Assembly (NCBI GenBank): GCA_020055645.1
Contig: CM034546.1
Span: 126,315,875 to 126,379,874 of the forward strand
Reading direction: 5' to 3'
Source of the DNA: Tomocerus qinae
Lineage: Eukaryota; Arthropoda; Collembola; Entomobryomorpha; Tomoceridae
Length of the DNA: 64,000 nucleotides
Positions 11,833 to 22,960 of this stretch are shown in pieces (position 1 is the first letter of the stretch; each line of letters opens with the position of its first letter). The translations under genes were made by a program, and so were the position numbers. The notes under the pieces were generated by a model, which saw only the letters and a program-made list of their open reading frames with translations, did no database searches and was not told where the DNA came from.

Positions 11833-14202
11833 CTATTTATTATCTAAATAGCCACAAACATTAATAACTTCATCAGGAATTTTTGCCCTCTCCCTTTCCC
11901 TAAAGATTTCAGGAGCTTCTACAAAAGTCAATGCCATTCCAGAGAGATTGTGCCAATCGATATGACAATGGAATGTCCACAATCCTGGATTGTCAGCAAT
12001 AAACCGAATAACAGCCCATGACCCTTCCTGTACAAAGACAGTGTCTCTCTTTGCCCCGGTCAGGGTTAAATTATGGACTGCTGGATTGTAGTTGCCATCA
12101 TTCCATGCGCCAGTACCCAAGATCCAGAAATTGTGTCCATGCAAATGAAATGGGTGGGGTCCCAGCATGTGATTGTTAATTATGATCTGAATAGAATGCA
12201 TATATGTCAGGTGCAAGGGGAAGGCACTAGCTGGGAGGGGCTCGTTTGCCATCAGAGATACCGCGAGGGGTTTGTCTGAAGGTAGGGAAAAAGGTGTTTG
12301 GTTGAAAGAACCCCGACGAATTTTATCTTTGTCTTCCTTAAAATCAACATAAAGGAGAAACTCTTGGTTGACATAATCAGGGGCCGTTATTCCGTCGTGG
12401 GGAGTGAGACTGTCTTCATCAAGATACAAGGGGTCAGTCCAATAGGGAGAGGGAACATGATCTAGGAATGTATGTGGTTCAGTACTAAATACTGGGACAG
12501 AGGAATTCATTGCAGAATTATATTCCAAAACTGCAGTGACGTTCCCCATCAGAGATTGAGGAAACTTGTTGATATTAATACCCTTCATGAACATAAGATT
12601 CTCTATTCTCAAATCAGCACGTATTAAATACCGATTTGTCGGTTTATCTGTCTGAAATAGAAATGAGTATCGTTGACCAGCTGCTATTGTCGCTACTTCG
12701 CAGGGAACCGGATGAGCCACGTCCACGCCGTCGGCTTCGATCGCCTTTAGAAGATGACCCTCAATGGAGAAATTAAACGCCGCCACGGCGCTAGTGTTGA
12801 TTACTCGAACTCGATACTTTTTCCCGGGTTTTACTTGTACCACGGAGCGAACTTGTTTTTCCCTCTCGCAGTAACGGTCTTGAAGCCATGCGTAATTGCA
12901 CGGGTATCTGCCATGACCATTAATCATGCCTGAATTAGGGTAAGGGGGTACTCCTCGACTACCTGGGGAAAGATGCCATTCTTCATTCTCGTGGGCAGTC
13001 TGATGGTACCAGTCATTCATCGTTATCAAGAATTCATCGTCGTATTCGTACACCTCTTTTTTATTGTGAACTATCAGGGCGCCCCAAAGTCCTTCTGTGT
13101 ACTGGCTGTTCACGTGAGAATGATACCTGTCAAAAAAATTAAATTATTCATAAAATGGGAATTTGCAACAAATAAAATTAATACTCAAGTAACTATTGTG
13201 TCCGAATAAATATACTCAGCAATGTTCAAGGTTAAAAGTCAAATCATTAGGTAACTATAAATACAGGAAGAAATTCCAAGTCTCGGCATTTACTTATTGC
13301 TTTGCTACACTTGTACTATTATAATAGTTGCATAATGAATGTGAAGTTTTAATGTTGATGGCGACGTAGAATGAAATACCAAGCTAAAGAATGCTGAACA
13401 ATTTGATGATGTAGCCAATAATGCTTAAAAGTCTGAGATGCAAAATGAACTGCTTGTATTTAATTTAGGTATCATTTCAGGGAACTAGAAACGTACTCCT
13501 TTTTTGCAATAAGTAAGTAAAAAAGCAATAAGTAAAAAAGTACTGCTGTTTTAAAAAGCAGTAATTTTTGCCTTTTTTGCTTATTTACATGTAAACTGGA
13601 AGTAAATGGGGCACGCCGCTACATCAAAAAAGGTAAAAAGGCAAAAAATAAATGCTTTTTTGAAATCTTTTTCCTTTACCTTTTTTATATAAAATGAAAA
13701 AATGTCCTTTTTTGTTCCCTGTACTATTTGTACTAGATAAAACCCAACTAAGATTTATTGCATCAAATACTATTTAGTAACTAGCATGTATAAAAATAAA
13801 AACTATCTGGAATAAACTGTCCACTTACCAAAATGTTCCAGCCTGATGTACATAAAATCGGTAGAGTTGTGTTTTTCCATGTCTGAGGGGGCATTGTGTG
13901 ATTTGACCGGCCCCATCTTCGAAACAGGTGCCACTCTGATGGATTCCGTGACAATGGATGGACGTATTCTGCCCGTCTTGGAGACTGTTGACTAGTTGAA
14001 TGTCTATTCGGTCTCCCACCTCTGCTTCGATTGTTGGGCCAGGGACTTGTCCGTTGATCTTCAGAACTTTGTCTTTGTAAACGCCGTCTGGGGAGTCTTG
14101 AAAATATTTCACCTCGAAGTTGTACCTGACGACTTTCCCTTCGACATCACAACCCCAAAGTACTAGCAGTAGTCTTGCTAAAACTCTGAATGCGAATCTC
14201 AT
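11833..14202 (-). CDS. Laccase (multicopper oxidase), copy A, 2 exons
   Basis: Exon 1 is 14202-13829 and exon 2 is 13126-11833, joined within a Trp codon (TTTTG|GTAAGT ... TGACAG|GTATCAT). They give 555 residues. The first about 22 residues form a signal peptide, so this is a secreted blue copper oxidase that takes electrons from phenols or metals and reduces oxygen to water. The copper motifs are, in order, HCHGIHQ (exon 1), YHSHV (exon 2 start), HPFHLHGH and HCHIDWHNLSGM, with Met as the axial type 1 residue. The length and the HCHIDWH block are closer to fungal laccases and ferroxidases than to the insect cuticle laccase (about 700 residues, with extra N-terminal domains). The first motif has Cys where nearly all family members, copy B included, have Trp. 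All ten copper-binding His and Cys remain, so activity is plausible. A MITE lies in the intron. Confidence 0.9.
13478..13721. mobile_element. hAT-like MITE, copy 2, in the laccase A intron
   Basis: It begins CAGGGAACTAG and ends TTTTTTGTTCCCTG, with flanking octamers TATCATTT and TACTATTT. The sister copy in laccase B starts at the matching place with TACTACTT, so the insertion predates the gene duplication. The interior core AAATGGGGCACGCCGCTACAT is shared with the copies at 20846 and 40285. Confidence 0.8.
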
Positions 14203-14290
14203 GATGCCACCAAGGAGTGTAGACAGATTAAGTTTATTTGGTGTAGCGAAATATGTAGATGACTGTGGTTTCGTTCCATGTTTGCATCGT

Positions 14291-14300
14291 ATTTATATAC
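14291..14300 (-). promoter_or_regulatory. TATA-like box upstream of laccase A
   Basis: On the minus strand GAGTATATAAATAC lies about 90 bases before the ATG, and the whole upstream 150 bases are conserved with laccase B. Confidence 0.5.
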
Positions 14301-14759
14301 TCTCATCAAACGTCATGCTTTCTTTGATTCAGGATAATTACATCAAATAATTATCACATCCGCCGTACAACCATGAGCTAATTTTTTAACTCATAGCATA
14401 GGAACATTGATACACGATAAGTTATGACGTGATTCCTCAAATGGCTACGTCAGTTAATGAATGACCCAATTTATCTCTGAGAACATGATGTCCGAAAATA
14501 AATTGGGGCAGATTTTAATGTGCTCAAAGATATATTTTGTGCAGTTCCGTGAGGAATCGGTAATTTTAAATACCGGTTCAAAATTCGGTTTGGCAAAAAA
14601 CCTTTCATTTGATCAGGTGCGAGCTTAAGAATTAAAAATCTCTGGGACGATGTTGAAATCTTCACGTTGAAAAACAAACAAAAATCTATGCTTTATATTT
14701 TAAGGTTTTGGTATTTTGCAAACTTTCAATTACGTTTCCTAGTTTTCTCTACTTAAAGT

Positions 14760-15120
14760 CCAATATTCACATACAAATAGACTCAATTAGTGTTGATTTG
14801 ACTCAATTAGGCTTAATTAGTGCTAATTTGACTCGTTTTGTCTCAATTTGTCTCAGTTTGACTCATTTTGCTCAATTTATGTTAATTTGACTAGACTCAT
14901 TTTGTCTCAGTTAGACTCATTTTGCTCAATTTGTCTCAGTTTGACCCATTTTGTCTTAATTTGACTAATTTTATCTCATTTTGCTCATTTTTTTTCAGTT
15001 TTACCCATTTTGTGTTAATTTGACTCATTTTGTCTCATTTTGTCTCATTTTGCTCAATTTGTTTGGAATTGACTAATTTTCTTATTTTGTCTCACGTAGA
15101 CTCATTTTGTCTCATTTATA
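14760..15120. repeat. Minisatellite TTGACTCATTTTGTCTCA, unit A
   Basis: Variants of TTGACTCATTTTGTCTCAA recur through this stretch and resume at 15756-15800 after an insertion. It sits about 0.6 kb upstream of laccase A, the same relative place as the array at 22380 in unit B. Confidence 0.75.
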
Positions 15121-15755
15121 AAAAAAAAAAAGGGTGGGGATGGTTTAAAGTCTTACTTGGTCGAGCACATAGGCCCATAAGTCCGACTATCGCTGTAGAT
15201 TATACTCTTTCGGCATCTTTGCATGGCTAGGCCAACTCGAATGTCTTCCACTGTATGCCGACCAACTGACAACTTGGTGAGAAACTCATACAGACACACA
15301 TACTTGAGTATATCCATACTCCTCTCCCATTACTACCCGTGTAACGAAGGCTAAACCTTCACCTAATATAGGTACCCGGTGGGTCAGGGCTTATCCAACA
15401 TGTGAATAAGAAACAATTACGCTCCGCACATACAGCCTACGAGAGCATTGAGCCGCCTACACCATGCAAATGTACCCGAAGATAAGGATACTGATAGGAA
15501 AGGTGATAGAGATTAGGCAGAAGGAGCGGGGGAGGATAGCCGTGAAGCGGCTATAATGTTAAGGTACTGCTCATTCAAGTAACATAGGAATAGGAAAACC
15601 AATTGCACTATGGTAATTAATTTACACATCGAGCGTTTGGAAAGAAAACCTATTCCCAATACCAATGTCAGCCGAGCAACTCCGGGGTGGAATTGATCTA
15701 CTAGCCTTGCAGTCTAAAGATTGAAGCCTTAGCCGGCCGGCTAGCTGTGCTCGGA
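15121..15755. mobile_element. Insertion inside the minisatellite, unknown class, flanked by a 15-bp direct repeat
   Basis: A 635-base block of ordinary GC content splits the array. TTTGTCTCATTTATA occurs immediately left (15106-15120) and right (15756-15770), as expected of a target duplication. The block opens with 11 A residues on the plus strand and ends AGCCGGCCGGCTAGCTG. A poly-A at the left end does not fit a plus-strand retroposon 3' end, so orientation and class are open. No coding frame is evident. Confidence 0.6.
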
Positions 15756-15800
15756 TTTGTCTCATTTATAATTGGACTCATTTTCTCATTTTGCTCAATT

Positions 15801-17152
15801 TCATTCAATTCGAAAAATGAAAAACATTAATATTCCATCATTATTATACCACCCATTTGAAAAATTCAACGTAAAATTGTCATTGAAACAAATTCGAAAG
15901 TTTTGAGTATTTTCGTTTTTAAATTAAAAGAAGAGTACAAAGTATAGAGTTATAACCAGGAGAAGTTATATAATAAATATTGTAGATGCAGTGAAGTGTA
16001 CATTTTCGAGTTATGTCAGTGTTTCTTATGCATGAAACAGATCGGTGAGGTCCTCTGAACTCCGGAAGTGACCCAAATGTGGTCTTGGAGAAACAAATTT
16101 GGTAATCGGTAATGTCAATTTTATACGGGGAGAATCTGCAAGCAGTGCATGGTCCGAAGTTCATCTGTATTTAGTCTAAGTAGAGGAAGATTTAAATAAG
16201 TTATAGGTATGATTTACTCTGGGAGCAGGGCGTAGGAAAATGTTTGGATCGTTGTTACAAAATTTAAAAAGGGGGCATTTCGAAGTATTATATACATGGG
16301 TTGGTAATGTTATAGGTATTCATTTACTACTACCATTTATTTGTGAAAATAACTTATTATAATTTAATAAGCTTTGATTAATCCATTAATGAGCGACAAA
16401 AGTAGCAAAGGCATTTTTAATATTATAATAAAGCATTGTAATCGAATATAACAGGTAGCCAAGGACGTATTAAAGGATGGGCTTTACGGGCTGAAGCCGT
16501 GATACCCGCCCTTAAATCCAAGAAAAAGGGAATTTATCAAAATAGCAAAAAATTTGCCAACTCATTTCCGTCAAAAAATGCTAAAAACTAAATATTTATG
16601 TCTTGCAAGTAGCTTGCAAATTAGTAAGATAATTTAATATTTGGAACTGGAAATTTTTTCTAAAACTTTACGTTGGGTTTCGACGACAGACGGACAGACT
16701 ATAGGGGCGATCACAATATTTAGCATAAGTTGTGAAGTACCGCATTCTTTTTCAAGGGGCTTATCACTTTCGCCCATAATAATCTAACAATATATAGGTA
16801 CATACGCATCTTCTTATGGATAGTATTAACTACTGATTTGTGTACCTACAATCTGCACCTGTTTGTTATCTCAACTGCATTGCATGTACATCCATATTGA
16901 TACATACATTACATTACACTATCATAAATATAAATATATAATCTATATAACTTTAACTGTGCCAATTTATTCGTTATATAGACGACTCTGCACTGTTTAC
17001 TATTAATAGCTAAGAAAAATAAATATCAGGAAAGATATGACGGATATGTTAAGAAAGTTTGACAGCCTTTGAGAATTTATTGGCTTGTTAAGGAAATTAT
17101 TCTTACCAACTGACTTCAACATTATAGATGTTAAAACTTTATTAGTCAATGC
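15801..17152. other. Intergenic part of duplication unit A
   Basis: No gene was seen. 16450-16700 holds the dispersed repeat fragment also seen near 3.2 kb. From about 16830 (CACCTGTTTGTTATCT) the sequence matches unit B from about 24700. Confidence 0.45.
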
Positions 17153-17564
17153 CAGTGTTGTACTGTTGACCACTTTTTTGCATTTTGACCGGGCCACTGG
17201 TCAAAATGGTCAAAATGGTCAAAATGGCTAAAATGGTCAAAATATCAGTATACAGTTACTTAGGCTAGCAAATGAAATTTAAAATATTTAGATAATGAAA
17301 TATGGCCTAAAACCAATGAAACACTATTCTACTAACATCAGACTACAGAATGACACTCTCTAATCATTTTTAACTGCAATCTTTAGAAAGTTGTATTTGT
17401 TGTTTACTGTTGCAGTAAAAGCTACCTTGGGGTCTCAATTAACCCCAAACAGGCATTTTGTCCATTTTGACCATTTTGACCACTTTTTAATTTTTTTTGA
17501 CCGGGCCATTTTGACCATTATGACCATTATGACCACTAGTGGTTTTAACCACTGCACAACACTG
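17153..17564. mobile_element. hAT-type MITE, 412 bp, with perfect 8-bp target duplication
   Basis: The ends are CAGTGTTGTACTG and, inverted, CAGTGTTGTGCAG. GTCAATGC flanks both sides (17145-17152 and 17565-17572). The interior is made of GACCATTTTGACCATTT and its complement, giving a hairpin. Unit B has the empty site TTCAATGCTTTT at about 25068-25079. Confidence 0.9.
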
Positions 17565-18035
17565 GTCAATGCTTTTCCCCACATTTGTTATATTATATTG
17601 GTAATTCGGTATTTTCTGAGTACTCTGAGCACACTGGTTTACAATACGAGAGAAATGTTTTTGTTTAATCAAAGTCCAAAGCATAGAATTTTTAAACAGC
17701 GATATCTGCTGAATCATCTAATTTATCAGTAGCCATTGAAATTATTGTAGATTCACTTAGATATGCTAATAATAGCAATTATATATTAGGATTAACGATT
17801 TTGTATTTTGTATTTTGTATCGCTTAGAAATAAAAACCCATTTATCCTGAAACTTAGTGAACACCAAACATTAAAAATGTTAGTAACGCTTGCATAGAAA
17901 GTAGTACTGAATTAGTGAAGAATCCCCACATTTCAAAGTTACGACTTACTATGCTTTCCTTTTCGTGTAAGGATATCATCCCTGCCTCAACAAAGTGAAA
18001 TAGAATGTCGTAGAGACGTTTTCCGTTAGATGCAG
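17565..18035 (-). pseudogene. CARD-only gene, copy A, frameshifted
   Basis: This is the counterpart of the intact gene at 25117-25679. The second exon starts after the acceptor at 17718-17719 and encodes NSMLWTLIKQKHFSRI, aligned without gaps to copy B. The first exon ends at 17950 with the same donor (AGCATA|GTAAGT) and encodes DILFHFVEAGMISLHEKESI. The preceding residues (LVHELLHLTENV) are in another frame, so a small deletion near 18010 breaks the exon. The C-terminus differs from copy B, and the 412-bp MITE interrupts the end. A different upstream exon could rescue the frame, so pseudogene status is probable rather than certain. Confidence 0.55.
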
Positions 18036-18249
18036 TAATTCGTGTACTAGGGATAAGGTAATTTTTACAGGCCCCATCATATATTGCTCAAAATTCCTGG
18101 CAGTTTCACTTGATTCAAGTGTGGTGTTAATTTATAAAGTTCTAAACTATGGGGAATTGCGGATGACAGGATGGCCCACATATCATCTTTAACATTGTAG
18201 CATTATGATATCTACAGGCGGAACAGTACCATTTTGACTTTACATGTAA

Positions 18250-19154
18250 TGATACAAAATGAATTTGAACTAAGGGATTGTAGAATGTAAATGAATCACG
18301 TACGACTGTGGCACTGGCCGTAGTCCCTTCAGCAATTTTATACGAAGCAATGTGAAAAAGGACCAAGCGCAAGCTACCAAACTATTCTCAAGGGAAAAGA
18401 ATGGCAATTCTAAAGAAGTGGAGAACTCTTTAAATGATGTAGATTTTGCAAACAGAAAGATACAGTTGATTTTGGTTTTTAACATTATGTGTGAAATATA
18501 TTAGTTATGATAGGTACTTAGCGTTTCTAGGTAAATTGAACAATTGTCGCATCCCCTCAAGGCTATATAGTGTTAGAACTATGACATTGATCACTCCGTC
18601 CCTTTAGCTCGGGAACATGGAATATTCCGGTGCGGTAGGTTTCGGACTATCCCGGCCTTTAGATCTAACCCTATTACACTTTATACCATATTATGATTGT
18701 GTCACTATCTAAGGTAAAACTATTCGAAAGGTTTGGAGAATTATATAATATTTTAATAGATGCCTCTGTCATTTTATACTGTTCACTAAATATTAATCCG
18801 AGAATACAGTTAAATTACAATGTCTACCCATATAAGTAAGTCGTTGGGCTATGGAGAAGAATATAAATGTTTTATTATAATTAACTCCACGGCTACAAAA
18901 ATATATAAAATAATGAAATAGAAACACAAGCGAAAAATACTATATCATTTATTCTTCATTTTAGGTCTAGATCAACAATAATTAGGAATATCTGTACAAA
19001 TGAACGATAAAAATACTTAGTAAATGCTTAAAGAATACTCATACAGACCACTTATCATTGATCTGCTTGTTTAGAGTCTTGCTTGAGTCGAAATTGCTTT
19101 AGATCTCATTTTTGTCATAATAATATTGAATGGTTTGGATTAATTGGGTTAAAA
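18250..19154. other. Junction between duplication units and 3' flank of laccase B
   Basis: No gene was seen. Similarity to the laccase A flank starts near 18930 (TTTATTCTTCATTTTAGGTC). Confidence 0.4.
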
Positions 19155-21610
19155 TTATTTCCAAGGATTATTATCTGAGGAATAGCCACAAACATTAATA
19201 ACTTCTTCAGGTAATTTTCCGCCTGCCCTTTCTCTAAATATTTCAGGAGCTTCTACAAACGTCAATGCCATTCCAGAGAGATTGTGCCAATCGATATGAC
19301 AATGGAATGTCCACAATCCTGGATTGTCAGCAATAAACCGAATAACAGCCCATGACCCTTCCTGTACAAAGACAGTGTCTCTCTTTGCCCCGGTGAGAGT
19401 TAAATTATGAACTGCGGGGTTGTAATTGCCCTCATTCCATGCGCCAGTACCCAAGATCCAGAAATTGTGTCCATGCAAATGAAATGGGTGGGGTCCCAGC
19501 ATGTGATTGTTAATTATGATCTGAATAGAATTCATATATGTCAGGTGCAAGGGAAAGGCACTAGCTGGGAGGGGCTCGTTTGCCATCAGAGATACCGCGA
19601 GGGGTTTGCCTGCAGGTAGGGAGAAAGGTGTTTCGTTAAAAGACCCCCGACGAATATCTTCGTGGTCTTCTTTAAAATCAACATAAAGGAGAAACTCTTG
19701 GTTGACATAGTCCGGAGCCGTTATACCGTCGTAGGGGGTTAAGCTGTCTTCATCAAGATACAAGGGGTCAGTCCAATAAGGAGGGGGAACATAGTCTAGG
19801 AATGTATGTGGCTCAGTACTAAATACTGGGACAGAGGAATTCATTTCAGAATTGTATTCCAAAACCGCAGTGACGTTTCCCATCAGAGATTGAGGATACT
19901 TGTTGATATTAATGCCTTCTAAGAGCATCAGACTCTCTATTCTTAAATCCGCACGCATCAAATACCTTTTTGGCTGTAGATCTGTCTGAAATAGAAATGA
20001 GTATCGTTGACCAGCTGCTATTGTCGCTACTTCGCAGGGAACCGGATGTGCCACGTCCACGCCGTCGGCTTCGATTGCCTTTAGAAGATGACCTTCAATG
20101 GAGAAATTAAATGCCGCTACGGCGCTAGTGTTGATTACTCGAACTCGATACTTTTTCCCGGGTTTTACTTGCACGACGGAGCGAACTTGTTTTTCCCTCT
20201 CGCAGTAACGGTCTTGCAGCCATGCGTAGTTGCACGGGTATCTGCCATGACCATTAATCATGCCTGAATTAGGGTAAGGGGGTACTCCTCGACTACCTGG
20301 GGAAAGATGCCATTCTTCATTCTCATGGGCAGTCTGATGGTACCAATCATTCATGGTTATCAAGAATTCATCGTCGTATTCATAAACTTCTTGTTTATTG
20401 TGAACTATCAGGGCACCCCAAAGTCCCTCTGTGTACTGGCTGTTCACGTGAGAATGATACCTGCCAAAATTTAAATTGTTCATTAAATGGGAATTTGCAA
20501 CAAATAAAATTAATACGCAAGTAACTATTGTGTCCGAATGAATATACTCAGCAATGTTTCGAAATAATCACTCTTTATCAAAGAACCTTGTCTCTTCAAA
20601 AGTCAAAACATGAGGTACCTATAAATACAGGAAGAAATTCTAAGTCTCATCATTTACTTGTTTTGTTATCCTTGAACTATTAAAATAGTTATGTGTAACG
20701 AATGTGAAATTTTAATGTTGATGGCGACGTAGAATGAAATACCAAGCTAAAGAATGCTGAACAATTTGATGATGAGGCAAATAATGCTTAAAGATCTGAG
20801 ATGCAAAATGGACTGTTTGTATTTAATTTAATTTAGGTACTACTTCAGGGAACAAAAAAGGTACTCTTTTTTACAGAAAAGTAAAAAGGTACTCTTTTTT
20901 ACAGAAAAGTAAAAAGGTACTCTTTTTTACAGAAAAGTAAAAAGGTACTCTTTTTTACAGAAAAGTAAGAAGAGTACTTCTTTTTATAAAAAAGCAGTAA
21001 TTTTTGCCTTTTTGCTTATTTACATGTAAACTGGAAGTAAATGGGGCACTCCGCTACAATAAAAAATAATTGCTTTAAAAAATCTTATTTCTACCTTTTT
21101 TATGAAAAAGGCAAAAAAGGTCCTTATTTGTTCCCTATTTGTACTACACTAAAACCCAACTAAGATTTATTGCATCAAATACTATTTAATAACTATAGCA
21201 TGTAAAAGAAATATCTGAAATAAACTGTCCACTTACCAAAATGTTCCAGCCTGATGTACATAAAATCGGTAGAGTTGTGTTTTTCCATGTCGGAGGGGGC
21301 ATTGTGTGATTTGACCGGCCCCATCTTCAAAACAGGTGCCACTCTGATGGATCCCGTGCCAATGGATGGACGTATTCTGCCCGTCTTGGAGACTATTGAC
21401 TAGTTGAATGTCTATTCGGTCTCCCACCTCTGCTTCGATTGTTGGGCCAGGGAATTGTCCGTTGATCTTCAGAACTTTGTCTTTGTAAACGCCGTCTGGG
21501 GAGTCTTGAAAATATTTCACCTCGAAGTTGTAGCTGACGATTTTCGCCTCGACATCACAACCCCAAAGTACTAGCAGTAGTCCTGCTAAAACTCTGAATG
21601 CAAATCTCAT
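19155..21610 (-). CDS. Laccase (multicopper oxidase), copy B, 2 exons
   Basis: Exon 1 is 21610-21237 and exon 2 is 20460-19155, joined in a Trp codon with the same phase as copy A. They give 559 residues. A signal peptide covers about the first 22 residues. The three cupredoxin domains carry HWHGIHQ (His 83 and 85), YHSH (127 and 129), HPFHLHGH (from 449) and HCHIDWHNLSGM (Cys about 512, axial Met 522). Every copper ligand is present. Several NxS/T sites fit an extracellular glycoprotein. The 3' third resembles fungal laccases and ferroxidases more than insect laccase-2; a gene acquired from fungi is possible but needs a tree. The two copies differ mainly by conservative changes and in the C-terminal tail (SSDNNPWK here). 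The intron holds a MITE that has expanded internally. Confidence 0.92.
20846..21136. mobile_element. hAT-like MITE, copy 3, in the laccase B intron, internally expanded
   Basis: It starts CAGGGAACAAAAAAGG after TACTACTT and ends TTTGTTCCCT. Within it a 28-base unit (GTACTCTTTTTTACAGAAAA then GTAAAAAG) is repeated four times in tandem at about 20864-20970, absent from copy 2. Confidence 0.8.
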
Positions 21611-21710
21611 GTTGCCACCAAGGAGTGTAGACAGATTAAGGTTATTTGGTGTAGCAACGATTGCGGCGAAATATCTAGATGATTGTAGTTTCGTTTCATG
21701 TTTGCATCAT

Positions 21711-21720
21711 AATTATATAC
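21711..21720 (-). promoter_or_regulatory. TATA-like box upstream of laccase B
   Basis: Minus-strand GAGTATATAATTATG lies about 100 bases before the ATG, in a flank conserved with laccase A. Confidence 0.5.
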
Positions 21721-22379
21721 TCTCATAAAATGTCAAGCTTTCTTCGATTCAAGATAATTACATCAAATAATTATCAGAACCGTCGCAAAGTCAATCCTGT
21801 GCTAATATTTTAAGTTTCAGCATACGAACATTGATCCACGATAAGACTCCCACTTGAACTTCATTGCTGCGTACGTGAAATTCGTAAGAACTGTCATGTC
21901 AAGTACATTATGGGGAAGAACGGCATCGACATGACGTAAATCCTCAAATAGGCGTACGATATTGAATGACACCTACCGCATGACCTGACAGATGAAGTTA
22001 TCTTTGAGTGCACGATGCTTAAAAAAATGGACATTTTAGTGTTGAAAGATACATTATTCTCTCAGATATTTTCAATTAATTTCAATTGGGGTAGGTACCA
22101 AGAAAAAAGTCATATTTTTTGAAATTATTTTATTAATATCTTATCATTTTGTGATTCATTGGCATTGGGTATTCATACATTTTTCCCGATTTCGGAGGAA
22201 GGGGAGGGAATGTACTCGGTAAATCCTTGGCTGTGGCCATGTAATAGAAACCTTAGAGTCCTGTACTCTGTACCAATAGAAAACAGAATAAATCTGTAGT
22301 ACAGTACTATAAAATTATTTGTACGCGCAAGTGCTTATGTATTGCATTTTTAAAACCCAATTTGCAACTGCACTGCAGC

Positions 22380-22960
22380 CTCAATTTGACTCAATCTGTC
22401 CCAATTTGAATCAATCTGTCTCAATTTGACTCAATCTGTCTCAATTTGACTCAATCTGTCTCAATTTGACTCAATCTGTCTCAATTTGACTCAATCTGTC
22501 TCAATTTGACTCAATCTGTCTCAATTTGACTCAATCTGTCTCAATTTGACTCAATCTGTCTCAATTTGACTCAATCTGTCTCAATTTGACTCAATCTGTC
22601 AATCTGTCTCAATTTGAATCAATCTGTCTCAATTTGACTCAATCTGTCTCAATTTGACTCAATCTGTTTCAATTTAGCTCAATCTGTCTCAATTTGACCC
22701 GATCTCTTTCAAAAAATTGACCCGATCTCTTTCATAAAATTGACCCGATCTCTCTCAATTTGACTCGATCTGTCACAATTTGGCTCAGATTATCTCAATT
22801 TGACCCGACCTCTCTCTAATTGTCTCGATATATATCAATTTAACTCGATTCCCCACAATTTGGCTCAAATTGGCTCAATTTGACCCAATATCTCTCAAAT
22901 TGTCATGATATGTCTCAATTTGACTCGATCTGTCACAATTTAACTCAGTTTGTTTCATTT
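22380..22960. repeat. 20-bp minisatellite TCAATTTGACTCAATCTGTC, unit B
   Basis: At least eight perfect and many variant copies run in tandem, most regular between 22421 and 22600 and decaying to the right. It is the homologue of the 14760 array. Confidence 0.95.

Larger units (their letters stand above)
11600..18250. repeat. Tandem segmental duplication, unit A (laccase A + CARD pseudogene)
   Basis: Unit A and unit B (18930-25900) match in order: laccase 3' flank, two-exon laccase with the same intron MITE, promoter, minisatellite, then the CARD gene. Offsets between matching points are 7322 (laccase stop), 7408 (laccase start) and about 7610 (CARD donor site), so the period is about 7.3-7.6 kb and grows through insertions. 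The edges are approximate. Confidence 0.8.

Noticed and set aside
22380-22960. Possible CRISPR-like array
   Set aside because: There are no variable spacers; it is a simple 20-bp minisatellite in a eukaryotic genome.
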